Source: an uncultured Ruminococcus sp.
Lineage (GTDB): Bacteria; Bacillota; Clostridia; Oscillospirales; Ruminococcaceae
Assembly: GCA_900539095.1 (NCBI GenBank)
Contig: UQAR01000008.1
Location: forward strand, 1 to 44,108
DNA: 44,108 nt
Direction of reading: 5' to 3'
Positions 15,876-23,805 of this stretch are shown here, piece by piece. The position numbers were made by a program, and so were the translations under genes. Each line of letters opens with the position of its first letter. Within the stretch, counting starts at the first letter, position 1. Below the pieces are notes generated by a model, which searched no databases, had not been told where the DNA came from, and saw only the letters and a list, made by a program, of their open reading frames with translations.

Positions 15876-16096
15876 AGTTTATTCGGGCAACTTCCTACTG
15901 CCGCAAAATCGCTACGCTCGGTGCTGTCTTTTACTTCGTACTTGAGCACAACTCTGTTCAGCTTTGCCAATTTCTCATTTCTCATTCCCCACTCCTCATT
16001 CATCACTTCCCCTTGTGCATTTTGCCCTTAAATCCTACCAAATTGATAGAATTAATATCAATTTTCACAAAAATGCGAAAATTCACTAAAAACCTA

Positions 16097-16125
16097 TTGA
16101 CATTCCTCTATGGGTGTGGTATAGT
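16097..16125 (+). promoter_or_regulatory. Promoter of the Cys-leader/sulfhydrylase transcript
   Basis: TTGACA (16097-16102), 17-base spacer, TATAGT (16120-16125). The expected transcription start is near 16132, 57 bases before the leader ORF and about 207 bases before the main gene. Confidence 0.82.
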
Positions 16126-16188
16126 ATAAATACGCTAAAACATACTAAACAGCTAGGATTAATATGAATTTGAAATGAGGCGTTGAAA

Positions 16189-16263
16189 ATGACTGTAAAT
16201 GTACTGAAATTAAAAACAGCGTATGATTCACGAATGTGTATGTGCTGTATGTGTTGCTGTTAG
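16189..16263 (+). CDS. Cysteine-rich leader peptide (24 residues), putative attenuator of the downstream gene
   Basis: A short ORF with ATG at 16189 and TAG at 16261. GAGG lies eight bases upstream of the ATG, so it should be translated. The first 15 residues are unremarkable, and the last nine read MCMCCMCCC: six Cys codons (TGT and TGC) mixed with three Met codons directly before the stop. It lies on the transcript of the cysteine/homocysteine synthase gene that starts 75 bases later. Ribosome stalling on these codons when charged Cys-tRNA is scarce would change folding of the downstream RNA. A 9-bp hairpin between 16216-16224 and 16240-16248 and an alternative TGCTG/CAGCA hairpin (16255-16270) include the Cys codons. 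No classical U-tract terminator is seen, so Rho-dependent or translational control is also possible. Poly-Cys leader ORFs that attenuate sulfur genes are known from mycobacteria; this one is seen here by inspection. Confidence 0.82.
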   Translation: MTVNVLKLKTAYDSRMCMCCMCCC

Positions 16264-16338
16264 TTCAGCAGAAAGTTCAGTATCAAAAATTTTTATCGGA
16301 TTTAAAAAAAATTAATTTAATGAAAGAGGTAATTTAAA

Positions 16339-17637
16339 ATGAGCACAATAAACGAAAGAAAACTTAAATTTGAAACACTCCAGCTCCACGTTGGTCAGGA
16401 AACAGCAGACGCAGTAACAGACGCTAGAGCCGTTCCTATCTATCAGACATCATCATATGTTTTCCATAATTCACAGCACGCAGCTGACAGATTCGCTCTC
16501 AAGGACGCAGGTAACATCTACGGCAGACTTACAAACCCTACCGAGGACGTTTTTGAAAAGCGTATCGCAGCTCTTGAGGGCGGTACAGCTGCTCTGGCAG
16601 TTGCATCAGGTGCAGCAGCCGTAACTTATGCTATCGAGAACATTGCCCTCGCAGGCGACCATATCGTAGCTGCTAAAAACATCTACGGCGGTACTTATAA
16701 CCTCCTTGCACATACCCTCGTTGATTACGGCATCACAACAACATTCGTTGATCCACTTGACCCTGCAAACTTTGAAAAGGCTATCAAGGAGAATACAAAG
16801 GCTCTCTATATCGAAACTCTCGGCAACCCTAACTCAGATGTAGTTGATATTGAGGCTATCGCAAATATCGCTCATGCACATAATATCCCACTTCTCGTTG
16901 ACAGCACATTCGCTACTCCATATCTCGTAAGACCTATCGAGTACGGTGCAGATGTCGTTATCCATTCTGCAACAAAGTTCATCGGCGGCCACGGAACAAC
17001 TATCGGCGGCGTTATCGTTGAAAGCGGCAAGTTTGACTGGAAGAAGTCAGGCAAGTTCCCACAGCTCACAGAACCAAACCCAAGCTACCACGGCGTAAGC
17101 TTTGCAGACGCAGCACCGGGAGCAGCATTTGTAACTAGGATCCGTGCTATCCTTCTCCGTGATACAGGTGCAACACTTTCACCTATCCACGCATTCATCT
17201 TCCTTCAGGGTCTTGAAACATTGTCCCTGAGAGTTGAACGTCACGTTGAGAACGCACTGAAGGTAGTTGACTTCCTTAACAAGCACCCAAAGGTAGAAAA
17301 GGTACATCACCCATCAGTATCCGACGACCCAAGCCAGCAGGCACTTTATAAGAAGTATTTCCCTAACGGCGGCGGTTCTATCTTCACATTTGAGATAAAG
17401 GGCGATGCAAAAACAGCTCAGGACTTTATCGACCACCTGAAACTCTTCTCACTCCTTGCAAACGTAGCAGACGTTAAGTCACTTGTTATCCACCCAGCGT
17501 CAACAACACACGCAGAGCTTAACGAGGAAGAGCTTGCAGATCAGGGCATCAAACCAAATACTATCAGACTTTCTATCGGTACAGAGCACATTGACGATAT
17601 CATCTATGACCTCAGCGAGGCATTTGACGCTATCTAA
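16339..17637 (+). CDS. O-acetylhomoserine sulfhydrylase / cysteine synthase-type PLP enzyme
   Basis: 432 residues, the usual length for MetY-type O-acetylhomoserine aminocarboxypropyltransferase. It makes homocysteine from O-acetylhomoserine and sulfide (or cysteine from O-acetylserine) with PLP, in the cytoplasm. The Cys/Met metabolism PLP-enzyme pattern is complete: YQTSSYVF near the N-terminus, ASGAAAVTYAI, DSTFATPYLVRPIEYGADVVIHSATKFIGGHGTTIGGV with the PLP Lys in SATKFIGGHG, and SLVIHPASTTHAEL near the C-terminus. The inserted segment YHGVSFADAAPGAAF is typical of the sulfhydrylase rather than cystathionine synthase branch. AGAGGT precedes the start. It is monocistronic with a strong terminator. 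Gene symbol withheld because metY and cysD are both used. Confidence 0.95.
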   Translation: MSTINERKLKFETLQLHVGQETADAVTDARAVPIYQTSSYVFHNSQHAADRFALKDAGNIYGRLTNPTEDVFEKRIAALEGGTAALAVASGAAAVTYAIENIALAGDHIVAAKNIYGGTYNLLAHTLVDYGITTTFVDPLDPANFEKAIKENTKALYIETLGNPNSDVVDIEAIANIAHAHNIPLLVDSTFATPYLVRPIEYGADVVIHSATKFIGGHGTTIGGVIVESGKFDWKKSGKFPQLTEPNPSYHGVSFADAAPGAAFVTRIRAILLRDTGATLSPIHAFIFLQGLETLSLRVERHVENALKVVDFLNKHPKVEKVHHPSVSDDPSQQALYKKYFPNGGGSIFTFEIKGDAKTAQDFIDHLKLFSLLANVADVKSLVIHPASTTHAELNEEELADQGIKPNTIRLSIGTEHIDDIIYDLSEAFDAI

Positions 17638-17687
17638 TAAAAACCTTGCCATTACGGTTTTTACCTTAAATACAGACCTCTAATATC

Positions 17688-17724
17688 AACAGCTGACAGG
17701 CTAAAAGCTTGTCAGCTGTTTTTT
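17688..17724 (+). terminator. Terminator of the sulfhydrylase gene
   Basis: Perfect 11-bp stem AACAGCTGACA/TGTCAGCTGTT with an inner AGC/GCT extension, followed by TTTT. Confidence 0.9.
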
Positions 17725-17732
17725 GTGCCCAT

Positions 17733-17762
17733 AAAAAAAGCAGAGCGACCCAGTCGCCCTGC
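17733..17762 (-). terminator. Terminator of the rpiB transcript
   Basis: Minus-strand stem GCAGGGCGAC/GTCGCTCTGC with a three-base loop, followed by seven T. Confidence 0.85.
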
Positions 17763-17792
17763 CCTTATAACGTAAAGAAAAGAGAAAAGTCA

Positions 17793-17838
17793 ATCGCCGC
17801 AGGCGATACCATAATTCCTCATTTCTCACTCCTCACTA
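17793..17838. repeat. ATCGCC-GCA-GGCGAT palindrome plus TTCCTCATT heptads
   Basis: A 15-base perfect palindrome (17793-17807) followed by ACCATAATTCCTCATTTCTC and further CTCACTCCTCACTA. The repeat runs into the rpiB stop codon (17836-17838). A near-identical module lies at 29813-29864. Confidence 0.7.
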
Positions 17839-18273
17839 CTTCTCCAGCTCAGATATCTTGTCGATACGCCTCTGATGCCTGCCACCCTCGAACTTAGTTT
17901 CAAGGAAAACGTCCACAAGCTCAATGGCAAGCCCCGCACCAAGTACCCTCGCACCAATACAAAGCACGTTTGCATCATTGTGAGCCCTCGTGTATTTCGC
18001 AGAAAAATAATCCGAGCAGCAAGCCGCCCTTATGCCCTTTATCTTGTTGGCACTCATTGACATTCCAATGCCCGTTCCGCATATGAGTATTCCCATTTCA
18101 TACTCCCCTGCGGCTACCTTTTCGCAAACTTCCCTCGCCTTGTCAGGATAATCTACCTTTTCTCCTGCCTGTATGCCGAAATCAGTGTATTCAATACCCT
18201 TTTCGTCAAGATGTGCCAGTATCTCCGCCTTCAGTTCAGGACCTGCGTGGTCACAGCCGATAGCAATTTTCAT
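17836..18273 (-). CDS. rpiB: Ribose-5-phosphate isomerase B
   Basis: 145 residues from the ATG at 18273, which has GGAGG upstream; the frame extends further but the family begins MKIAIGCDHAG. It interconverts ribose-5-phosphate and ribulose-5-phosphate (pentose phosphate pathway), or allose-6-phosphate in some members. The phosphate-binding GCDHAGPELK at 7-16 and the catalytic Cys in LICGTGIGMSMSANKIKGIR are present, as is the C-terminal family ending. It lies 111 bases downstream of tsaB on the same strand and is probably the last gene of the DUF3810-tsaE-tsaB transcript, or has a weak promoter of its own. The stop codon is embedded in a dispersed repeat. Confidence 0.96.
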   Translation of the reverse strand: MKIAIGCDHAGPELKAEILAHLDEKGIEYTDFGIQAGEKVDYPDKAREVCEKVAAGEYEMGILICGTGIGMSMSANKIKGIRAACCSDYFSAKYTRAHNDANVLCIGARVLGAGLAIELVDVFLETKFEGGRHQRRIDKISELEK

Positions 18274-18384
18274 TTTCTTTTCCTCCTGCTGATTTTTCTG
18301 CATTTTTCGCAATTTATTGTAGTGGCAACAACGCATTTATACAATAATGTAGATGAGCAGCGTCCCGCTCACCTTGTTACCCTG

Positions 18385-19083
18385 TTATTTATCCCTATGT
18401 GCCTTGTCTTTCTCCGCCTTCGTCGCCTGTAAATATGATACCTCAAGCTTGTCCGCCGAAACCATTACCTCAGGCTCAGCCTCTACCGCCAAACATAAAG
18501 ACGACGCTCTTTGCAGCCTGTTCACATAAGCCGCCAACGCAACATTTTCGTCATCAGCGAAATATTTCGACTTTATCTCTGCCGCACAGTCCCCCACAAG
18601 CATTGTCTTTTCAGTAAACTCACCCGAAAAGACTTCCTCCTCAGAGCAAACTCTGTCAGCGGATATCCTCGTGATAACGCCGTTTTTGCACTCAAACTCG
18701 CCTGCGTAAACTATCTTAGGCCTTGCCCTCATAACAGAAATTATCCTGCCCTCAAAGCCTATGCAGTTGTAAGCCAGCGAAAGCAGCGTGGAAATTCCTG
18801 CACTTTTCAGGCTCTCACAGCCGAAACACATTCCCTTTACCGCCGCAACGCCTATCCTAAGCCCCGTGTAAGACCCCGGACCCTTTGCGATAGCAGCACA
18901 GTCAAGGTCAGCGTAAGTAAGCCCCGTTTCTTCAAGAGCCTCCTTTACCATTGGCAAAATGACCTGGGAGTGAGTGAGCTTTGTGTAAACAGACTTTTCC
19001 CACAAAAGCTTTTCCCCGTCCGTCACTGCCACCGATGCGACCTTTCCGCTGGTGTCAATAGCTAATATCTTCAAATCTTTCAT
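18385..19083 (-). CDS. tsaB: tRNA threonylcarbamoyladenosine biosynthesis protein TsaB
   Basis: 232 residues. ASKHA-fold protein that acts with TsaD and TsaE to form N6-threonylcarbamoyladenosine at A37 of ANN-decoding tRNAs. Family marks: LKILAIDTSGKVASVAVTDG at the N-terminus, TYADLDCAAIAKGPGSYTGLRIG, and GVAAVKGMCFG. TsaB is a degenerate partner that lacks the metal site of TsaD. It overlaps tsaE by 29 bases and begins with GAGGGAG upstream, so the two are co-translated. No tsaD is in the window. Confidence 0.95.
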   Translation of the reverse strand: MKDLKILAIDTSGKVASVAVTDGEKLLWEKSVYTKLTHSQVILPMVKEALEETGLTYADLDCAAIAKGPGSYTGLRIGVAAVKGMCFGCESLKSAGISTLLSLAYNCIGFEGRIISVMRARPKIVYAGEFECKNGVITRISADRVCSEEEVFSGEFTEKTMLVGDCAAEIKSKYFADDENVALAAYVNRLQRASSLCLAVEAEPEVMVSADKLEVSYLQATKAEKDKAHRDK

Positions 19084-19510
19084 CTCCCTCAGGTGCAGTT
19101 ATCCTGATCTCTCTGCTGTCCTCGTCAATCCGCTGTATGTCTATCCTTATAGCGTCCTCAGGCAGCTCCTCCGCAATGTTCTCCGACCATTCCACCGCAA
19201 GCACAGTGTCCTCGTCCATGTAGTCGAAAAATCCCGTGGTCTCCAGATCGTCCGCAGAATTTATGCGGTACATATCAAAGTGTATAAGGCTGAGCCTGTC
19301 CCCACGGTATTCGTTCACCAGTGCGAACGTAGGCGAAGTCACCTCGTCGCCAAGCCCCATGCCAATAGAAATTCCCCTAGTAATAGTGGTCTTTCCTGCA
19401 CCAAGACCGCCGCTGTAAGCGATAAGATCGCCGCCTCTCAGCCGCCTTCCTATCTCCTCACCCAAAGCGATAGTTTCCGCCGCAGATGATGTTTTATATA
19501 CCTTTGTCAA
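19055..19510 (-). CDS. tsaE: tRNA threonylcarbamoyladenosine biosynthesis ATPase TsaE
   Basis: 151 residues, starting at TTG (19510) with AGGTGAT just upstream, the best-placed signal in the region. P-loop GGLGAGKTTITRGI (Walker A) near 39-52, VTSPTFALVNEYRG and the Walker B-like LSLIHFDMYRI near 90-100, DEDTVLAVEWSEN further on. It is the ATPase that drives t6A synthesis together with TsaB/TsaD. It starts four bases after the C39-like gene and overlaps tsaB. Confidence 0.95.
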   Translation of the reverse strand: MTKVYKTSSAAETIALGEEIGRRLRGGDLIAYSGGLGAGKTTITRGISIGMGLGDEVTSPTFALVNEYRGDRLSLIHFDMYRINSADDLETTGFFDYMDEDTVLAVEWSENIAEELPEDAIRIDIQRIDEDSREIRITAPEGDERFEDISY

Positions 19511-19514
19511 CCTA

Positions 19515-20312
19515 TCACCTCATTTGACCGTCATCTTCCGTGTAGCCTACAATAAAAAGGCTGTTTTTATTCATAAGCTGATAAATGCTCTCCACCTCAG
19601 TCCTGTCCTCCGCCGAATTGTAGCAGTTGTAAACATACAGCCTGCCCTCCTCTTTAACAGCGAAAACCGTGTGGATACCGCTGAAAATATTCAACCCGAT
19701 ATGGAAAGAAACTATCACAGGCTTGCCCTCGTCAACAGCCGCCTGAGCCTCCTCAGCCTTATAAAATCTCTTGTACCCCACTCCCATTGCCTTAAAAAGA
19801 CCGCTTATTTTCCTAGGATTAGACCCCAGCGAGCCGTCCGCCGCAATAAGAGCATTTTTCTCAAAATCATAAGCAAGCTTTGCCATGTCAGGCTCAAAGC
19901 CCTCATAGGTCAGGTAGTTATAAGCCGCAATGACCTCACAGCCTACCCCTGCGAACCTCTTCTTGCCAAGTATCATATCGCACACAGGTGGATTTTCCTG
20001 CCCGTATCTCACAAAGCCCTCTATCTTGATATCTTTGTTGTGTGCATAATTTTCCGCAGCCCTGCTGCTGTCAGTTTCCTTGTAAGTATCCTCAAAAAGC
20101 CGCCACTTCATATCGTCCTCCGAGCTGTCACTGACCTCAAAGCTGCTCTCATCGCCTACCTGCGAGCTTTCAGCCACTTCCACACTGTCCGCCGCAACGC
20201 TCTCCGCTGTGGTAGTAAAAGCCGTGTCGTTCTGCCTTTCACTATCCGTCTTGTTTCCGCATGAGCTGAACATTATCCCCAAAAGCAGCACAAAGACAAG
20301 TATTTTCATCAT
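19515..20312 (-). CDS. C39-like (papain-fold) peptidase lipoprotein
   Basis: 265 residues. Short lipoprotein signal MMKILVFVLLLGIMFSSC with lipobox Cys18, then an acidic/Ser-rich linker to about 70. The C-terminal half is a Peptidase_C39_2-like domain: Cys125 in AGVGCEVIAAYNYL, His214 in FSGIHTVFAVKEEG and Asn near 229-232 in YVYNCYN. All three catalytic positions appear present. Members of this group are extracellular cysteine peptidases or peptidase-like sensors; the target is unknown. It overlaps the DUF3810 gene by four bases (ATGA) and precedes tsaE by four bases, an unusual place for a secreted peptidase. Confidence 0.82.
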   Translation of the reverse strand: MMKILVFVLLLGIMFSSCGNKTDSERQNDTAFTTTAESVAADSVEVAESSQVGDESSFEVSDSSEDDMKWRLFEDTYKETDSSRAAENYAHNKDIKIEGFVRYGQENPPVCDMILGKKRFAGVGCEVIAAYNYLTYEGFEPDMAKLAYDFEKNALIAADGSLGSNPRKISGLFKAMGVGYKRFYKAEEAQAAVDEGKPVIVSFHIGLNIFSGIHTVFAVKEEGRLYVYNCYNSAEDRTEVESIYQLMNKNSLFIVGYTEDDGQMR

Positions 20313-21493
20313 AGCTCACCCTTGTCCTTGAAGTAGTTGAGCATAAGGTCTACCATTCTGCCGTAAGACTGCTTACCGTCCTCAACGCCGTTGAGTTTCA
20401 GTGATTTTTCCATAGCCTTGTCCGATATCTCCCCCACCGCCTCGCTGTCGAAAACAGTGTCCTGAGCCTCGTCAACGCTCCTCCAGTAGTCCCAGTTAGC
20501 AGCGATATCAGTCCACACCTCATCGCAAATAGCGTTGTCAAATTCTATCTTTTTGTCATCAGAGGCATAGTCAAATATCTTGTTTCTCACCTGAGTTAAA
20601 GCCGCAAGATATCCCGAATAGCGATAATCCACATTATCCGACCTGTCGCACGCCATAAAAGCGATAAAATTCGCCTCGTCCTCCTGAATATAGCCCTTTG
20701 TGTGAGCAAGCTCATGGCAAACAGTGTCAGGAAGTTTCGCCTTGTACATGTCCTGATTGTAGTTCGCCTCCATAGAGAATGGGAAATAGATGCCCATAAG
20801 GTCCATCTGACTCATAAAGAACGAGCATTTTATAGTCTTCGGAGTAACATAGAACCCACCAAGGTTCTTAAACTCACTTCCCAGCCCACGCATAGCCTCC
20901 TGAGCCGTCTTGTCAAGGTCAGCGGTCAGCACAAATTTGCCCTCACCGTCACGCTGCACCTCTTTGCTAAGCACATTTATCTCCGTCACAAGCTTATCGC
21001 CCAAAGCCTCAAGCTCCGCCTTAGTGTGCTGTTCAGTAGGTATGCCGTTAAGCTCCGCAAAGCTTGAGCAGTGGTAAAGTACAAAGCAGTTAAAAGTCTG
21101 CACCGTCACCACAAAAGTGACTATCCACATATAAACAAGCCCAAAAACCTTAGCAGTTTTCTTCCTCTTGCCTTTTCTGACGATAACAAGCACCAGCATC
21201 GCCACAAGAGAAAGGGGTATACCGAACACCGCCACCGCAATAAGCAGCTCTCCGAAAGAGAAAGGCAGCAGCGAAGTGAGCCTGCCGTATGTATTTTCCC
21301 ACAGAGGGAAAATGTGAGCCATATACCAGTCGCAAAAAGCCGTGCTTTTCCAAGCGACCACGTTGAGCACCACGCTTATGACCACAAGGCAAACGCAAGC
21401 CATGACCTGCCAAGAGAGATGTTTTTTCTTTCCATTCTCAGGCATTTTCGCACTCTGAGAAACATTTTCATTTTTCACCGCTGTATCTGTCAC
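20309..21493 (-). CDS. DUF3810 family membrane protein with HELAH metalloprotease motif
   Basis: 394 residues from GTG at 21493, preceded by GAGGTGA six bases upstream. Three hydrophobic segments (about 29-48, 80-105 and 117-137) are followed by an extracytoplasmic domain. VCHELAHTKGYIQEDEANF near 259-277 has the HExxH zinc motif (His260 and His264) and a later acidic ligand, as in DUF3810. The family is widespread in Firmicutes and Bacteroidetes; a membrane-bound metallopeptidase is likely but the substrate is not known. First gene of the unit DUF3810, C39-like lipoprotein, tsaE, tsaB. Confidence 0.88.
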   Translation of the reverse strand: MTDTAVKNENVSQSAKMPENGKKKHLSWQVMACVCLVVISVVLNVVAWKSTAFCDWYMAHIFPLWENTYGRLTSLLPFSFGELLIAVAVFGIPLSLVAMLVLVIVRKGKRKKTAKVFGLVYMWIVTFVVTVQTFNCFVLYHCSSFAELNGIPTEQHTKAELEALGDKLVTEINVLSKEVQRDGEGKFVLTADLDKTAQEAMRGLGSEFKNLGGFYVTPKTIKCSFFMSQMDLMGIYFPFSMEANYNQDMYKAKLPDTVCHELAHTKGYIQEDEANFIAFMACDRSDNVDYRYSGYLAALTQVRNKIFDYASDDKKIEFDNAICDEVWTDIAANWDYWRSVDEAQDTVFDSEAVGEISDKAMEKSLKLNGVEDGKQSYGRMVDLMLNYFKDKGEL

Positions 21494-21615
21494 TGCCGCT
21501 CACCTCGGTTCGTATATTTTCACTTGCTATCAAAACACATTTGTTTGCCCGCCGAAGTAACAAGCCAACGGTAACAACATGGTTAGAATAATCATGAAAA
21601 CTATCCTATCACATC

Positions 21616-21643
21616 TGTAGGGGACGACGCCCTCGGCGTCCCG
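21616..21643. repeat. REP-like palindrome (GACG type), copy of the 15610 end
   Basis: Identical to 15610-15636 over the hairpin: TGTAGGGGACGACGCC then CTCGGCGTCCCG. Confidence 0.8.
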
Positions 21644-21782
21644 TTATTTCTCGTCCGTTGAATTAACGGAGAATATCACAACAATGTCGCCAGAATAATT
21701 CGACATCAAGAATATGACGATCACGGCATTACCCCTCCGAACGGGCTGTCGCATTTCTGAATATCACGCCACTCTGCACACA

Positions 21783-21806
21783 CGGGCGAACGCTGTTCGC
21801 CCCTAC
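21783..21806. repeat. REP-like palindrome (GAAC type)
   Basis: Arms GGGCGAAC/GTTCGCCC with GCT between, right end CCTAC. Confidence 0.8.
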
Positions 21807-21927
21807 AATGTTTCAGGATAGTTTGCTCCGCCGCAAAATCGCTACGCTCGGTTCTGAGTGATCGGCTCGGTTCAGCTATGCCAATTCCTCATTCCTCATT
21901 TAACCCCCTGCTCCTCACTTAAACGAC

Positions 21928-23598
21928 TTAGAACAATCCGTAAATATTGCCCTCATTATCACAATCAATATTATAAGCCGCAGGCTTTTTCGGCAGACCA
22001 GGCATTGTCATAATGTCGCCCATATACGCTACCACAAATCCGGCACCTGCTGAAAGTCTTACATCTCTTACTGTTATCTCATAATTCTCAGGCTTGCCAA
22101 GCTTTGTCGGGTCATCAGACAGTGAATACTGTGTCTTTGCCACGCAAACAGGGATATCCCCGAATCCCAGCTCAGTGATTTCCTTTATTGCCTTTTCAGC
22201 CTGTTTTGTATAGATCACGCCGTTTGCACGGTATATCTCTTTCGCAAGTATATCAAGCTTATCCTTGATAGGCAGCTTTTCATCATAAAGCGGCTTGAAC
22301 TCAGAAGGCTTTGTTTCAATAGTCTTGCAAACCTTCTCCGCAAGGTCGATACCGCCCTCAGAGCCTTTAGCAAATATCTCAGCCAGTGAGAACTCAACGC
22401 CCAGTTCGCCGCAAACTCTCTCTATAACAGCCAGCTCAGCGTCTGTGTCAGTATGGAATCTGTTGATAGCCACAACTACAGGCACGCCGAAATTGTGCAT
22501 ATTTTCAATGTGAGTTTTCAGGTTCACGATACCCTTTTCAAGAGCCTCAACATTTTCGTTAGTAAGCTCAGTTTTCGGAACTCCGCCGTTGTATTTCAGT
22601 GCCCTTGCAGTAGCCACCAGAACAACGCAGTCAGGTTTCAGCCCGGCAAATCTGCACTTTATGTCAAAGAACTTCTCCGCACCAAGGTCAGAGCCGAAAC
22701 CGGCCTCAGTGATAGTGTAGTCAGCAAGTTTCAAAGCAAGTTTTGTCGCTCTAACAGAGTTGCAGCCGTGAGCAATGTTAGCGAATGGGCCACCGTGGAT
22801 AAGAGCAGGATTATTTTCAAGCGTCTGAACAAGGTTAGGTTTCAGAGCGTCCTTGAGCAAAGCCGTCATAGCACCGCAGCCGCCTATGTCTTTAGCGTAA
22901 ACAGGCTTGCCGTCAGTGGTGTAAGCCACAAGTATCTTTTCAATCCTAGCCTTGAGGTCAGCGAGATCAGATGCAAGGCAAAGAATAGCCATTATCTCAG
23001 ATGCCACCGTTATCTGGAAAGAATCCTCTCTAGGAATACCGTTCACCTTTGAGCCAAGACCGATAACGATATCTCTGAGAGCTCTGTCGTTCATGTCAAG
23101 GCAGCGTTTAAAGAGAATCCTTCTCTGATCTATGTGCAGTTCATTTCCCTGCTGCATATGGTTGTCGATAAGAGCACAAAGCAGGTTGTTAGCCGCAGTG
23201 ATAGCGTGCATATCCCCAGTGAAGTGGAGATTTATGTCCTCCATAGGAACGACCTGTGCATATCCGCCGCCGGCAGCACCGCCCTTGATACCGAAAACAG
23301 GGCCAAGAGAAGGCTCTCTCAGTGCGATCATAGTTTTCTTGCCTATCTTGTTCATAGACTCAGCCAGACCAACAGAAATAGTAGTCTTGCCCTCGCCTGC
23401 CGGAGTAGGGTTGATAGCGGTAACGAGAATGAGTTTACCGTCAGGGTTGTTTTTAGTTTTAGCGTAAAGTGATTCAGAAAGCTTAGCCTTGTAGTGACCG
23501 TAAGGCTCATAATCCTCCTCAGAGATTCCCAGTTTAGCAGCTACCTCTCCGATTTTGAGCATTTTGGCCTGCTTAGCGATTTCGATATCAGACAGCAT
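21928..23598 (-). CDS. fhs: Formate-tetrahydrofolate ligase
   Basis: 556 residues, full length. It joins formate to tetrahydrofolate with ATP to give 10-formyl-THF, feeding one-carbon metabolism and, in anaerobes, formate assimilation. Motifs: NPTPAGEGKTTISVGLAES (nucleotide binding) near 64-82, PSLGPVFGIKGGAAGGGYAQ near 100-119, EDINLHFTGDMHAITAANN, and the C-terminal AGAGFVVAYMGDIMTMPGLP. It is monocistronic; an AT-rich region upstream (23600-23700) has no recognisable riboswitch. The 3' flank is a repeat island rather than a clear hairpin terminator. Confidence 0.98.
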   Translation of the reverse strand: MLSDIEIAKQAKMLKIGEVAAKLGISEEDYEPYGHYKAKLSESLYAKTKNNPDGKLILVTAINPTPAGEGKTTISVGLAESMNKIGKKTMIALREPSLGPVFGIKGGAAGGGYAQVVPMEDINLHFTGDMHAITAANNLLCALIDNHMQQGNELHIDQRRILFKRCLDMNDRALRDIVIGLGSKVNGIPREDSFQITVASEIMAILCLASDLADLKARIEKILVAYTTDGKPVYAKDIGGCGAMTALLKDALKPNLVQTLENNPALIHGGPFANIAHGCNSVRATKLALKLADYTITEAGFGSDLGAEKFFDIKCRFAGLKPDCVVLVATARALKYNGGVPKTELTNENVEALEKGIVNLKTHIENMHNFGVPVVVAINRFHTDTDAELAVIERVCGELGVEFSLAEIFAKGSEGGIDLAEKVCKTIETKPSEFKPLYDEKLPIKDKLDILAKEIYRANGVIYTKQAEKAIKEITELGFGDIPVCVAKTQYSLSDDPTKLGKPENYEITVRDVRLSAGAGFVVAYMGDIMTMPGLPKKPAAYNIDCDNEGNIYGLF

Positions 23599-23753
23599 TA
23601 GATCATATCCTTTCGAGAATAAATTTTCATTTTTCAGCGATAAAGCCGATAAAAATATTATACGTTATATATTATATCATATATCTTATATTATTTCAAT
23701 ATTTCATATGTAAACAAACTATATAAACCGACACATTTCCGAACATCGCCCCA

Positions 23754-23784
23754 CAAAAAAGCTGCCCTGTTTTCACAGAGCAGC
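23754..23784 (-). terminator. Terminator of the SPFH/zinc-ribbon operon
   Basis: Minus-strand stem GCTGCTCTGT/ACAGGGCAGC with a GAAA loop, followed by six T, 22 bases after the stop. Confidence 0.9.
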
Positions 23785-23805
23785 CCAAAACATTTATAGA
23801 AAGGA

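Larger units (their letters stand above)
15411..16096. other. Noncoding repeat island, no convincing gene
   Basis: The short open frames here have no ribosome binding site or homology that I recognise. The stretch holds several REP-like palindromes, a 214-bp segment with terminal inverted repeats, a TGCCGCAAAATCGCTACGCT module and a run of TTTCTCAT-type heptads. A closely related island occurs at 21604-21922. Confidence 0.75.
21494..21927. other. Noncoding repeat island, second copy
   Basis: Holds no convincing gene. From 21616 onward it matches the 15.6-16.0 kb island in order: GTAGGGGACGACGCC palindrome, the TTGAATTAACGGAGAATATC segment, a GAAC-type REP, the CGCAAAATCGCTACGCTCGG module and CCTCATT heptads next to the fhs stop. 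Confidence 0.75.

Noticed and set aside
22453..23052. 199-codon plus-strand frame opposite fhs
   Set aside because: Lies entirely within fhs, which has complete family motifs on the other strand.
23600..23750. Possible tetrahydrofolate riboswitch upstream of fhs
   Set aside because: The region is AT-rich without the conserved stems; the promoter is uncertain but no riboswitch structure is visible.
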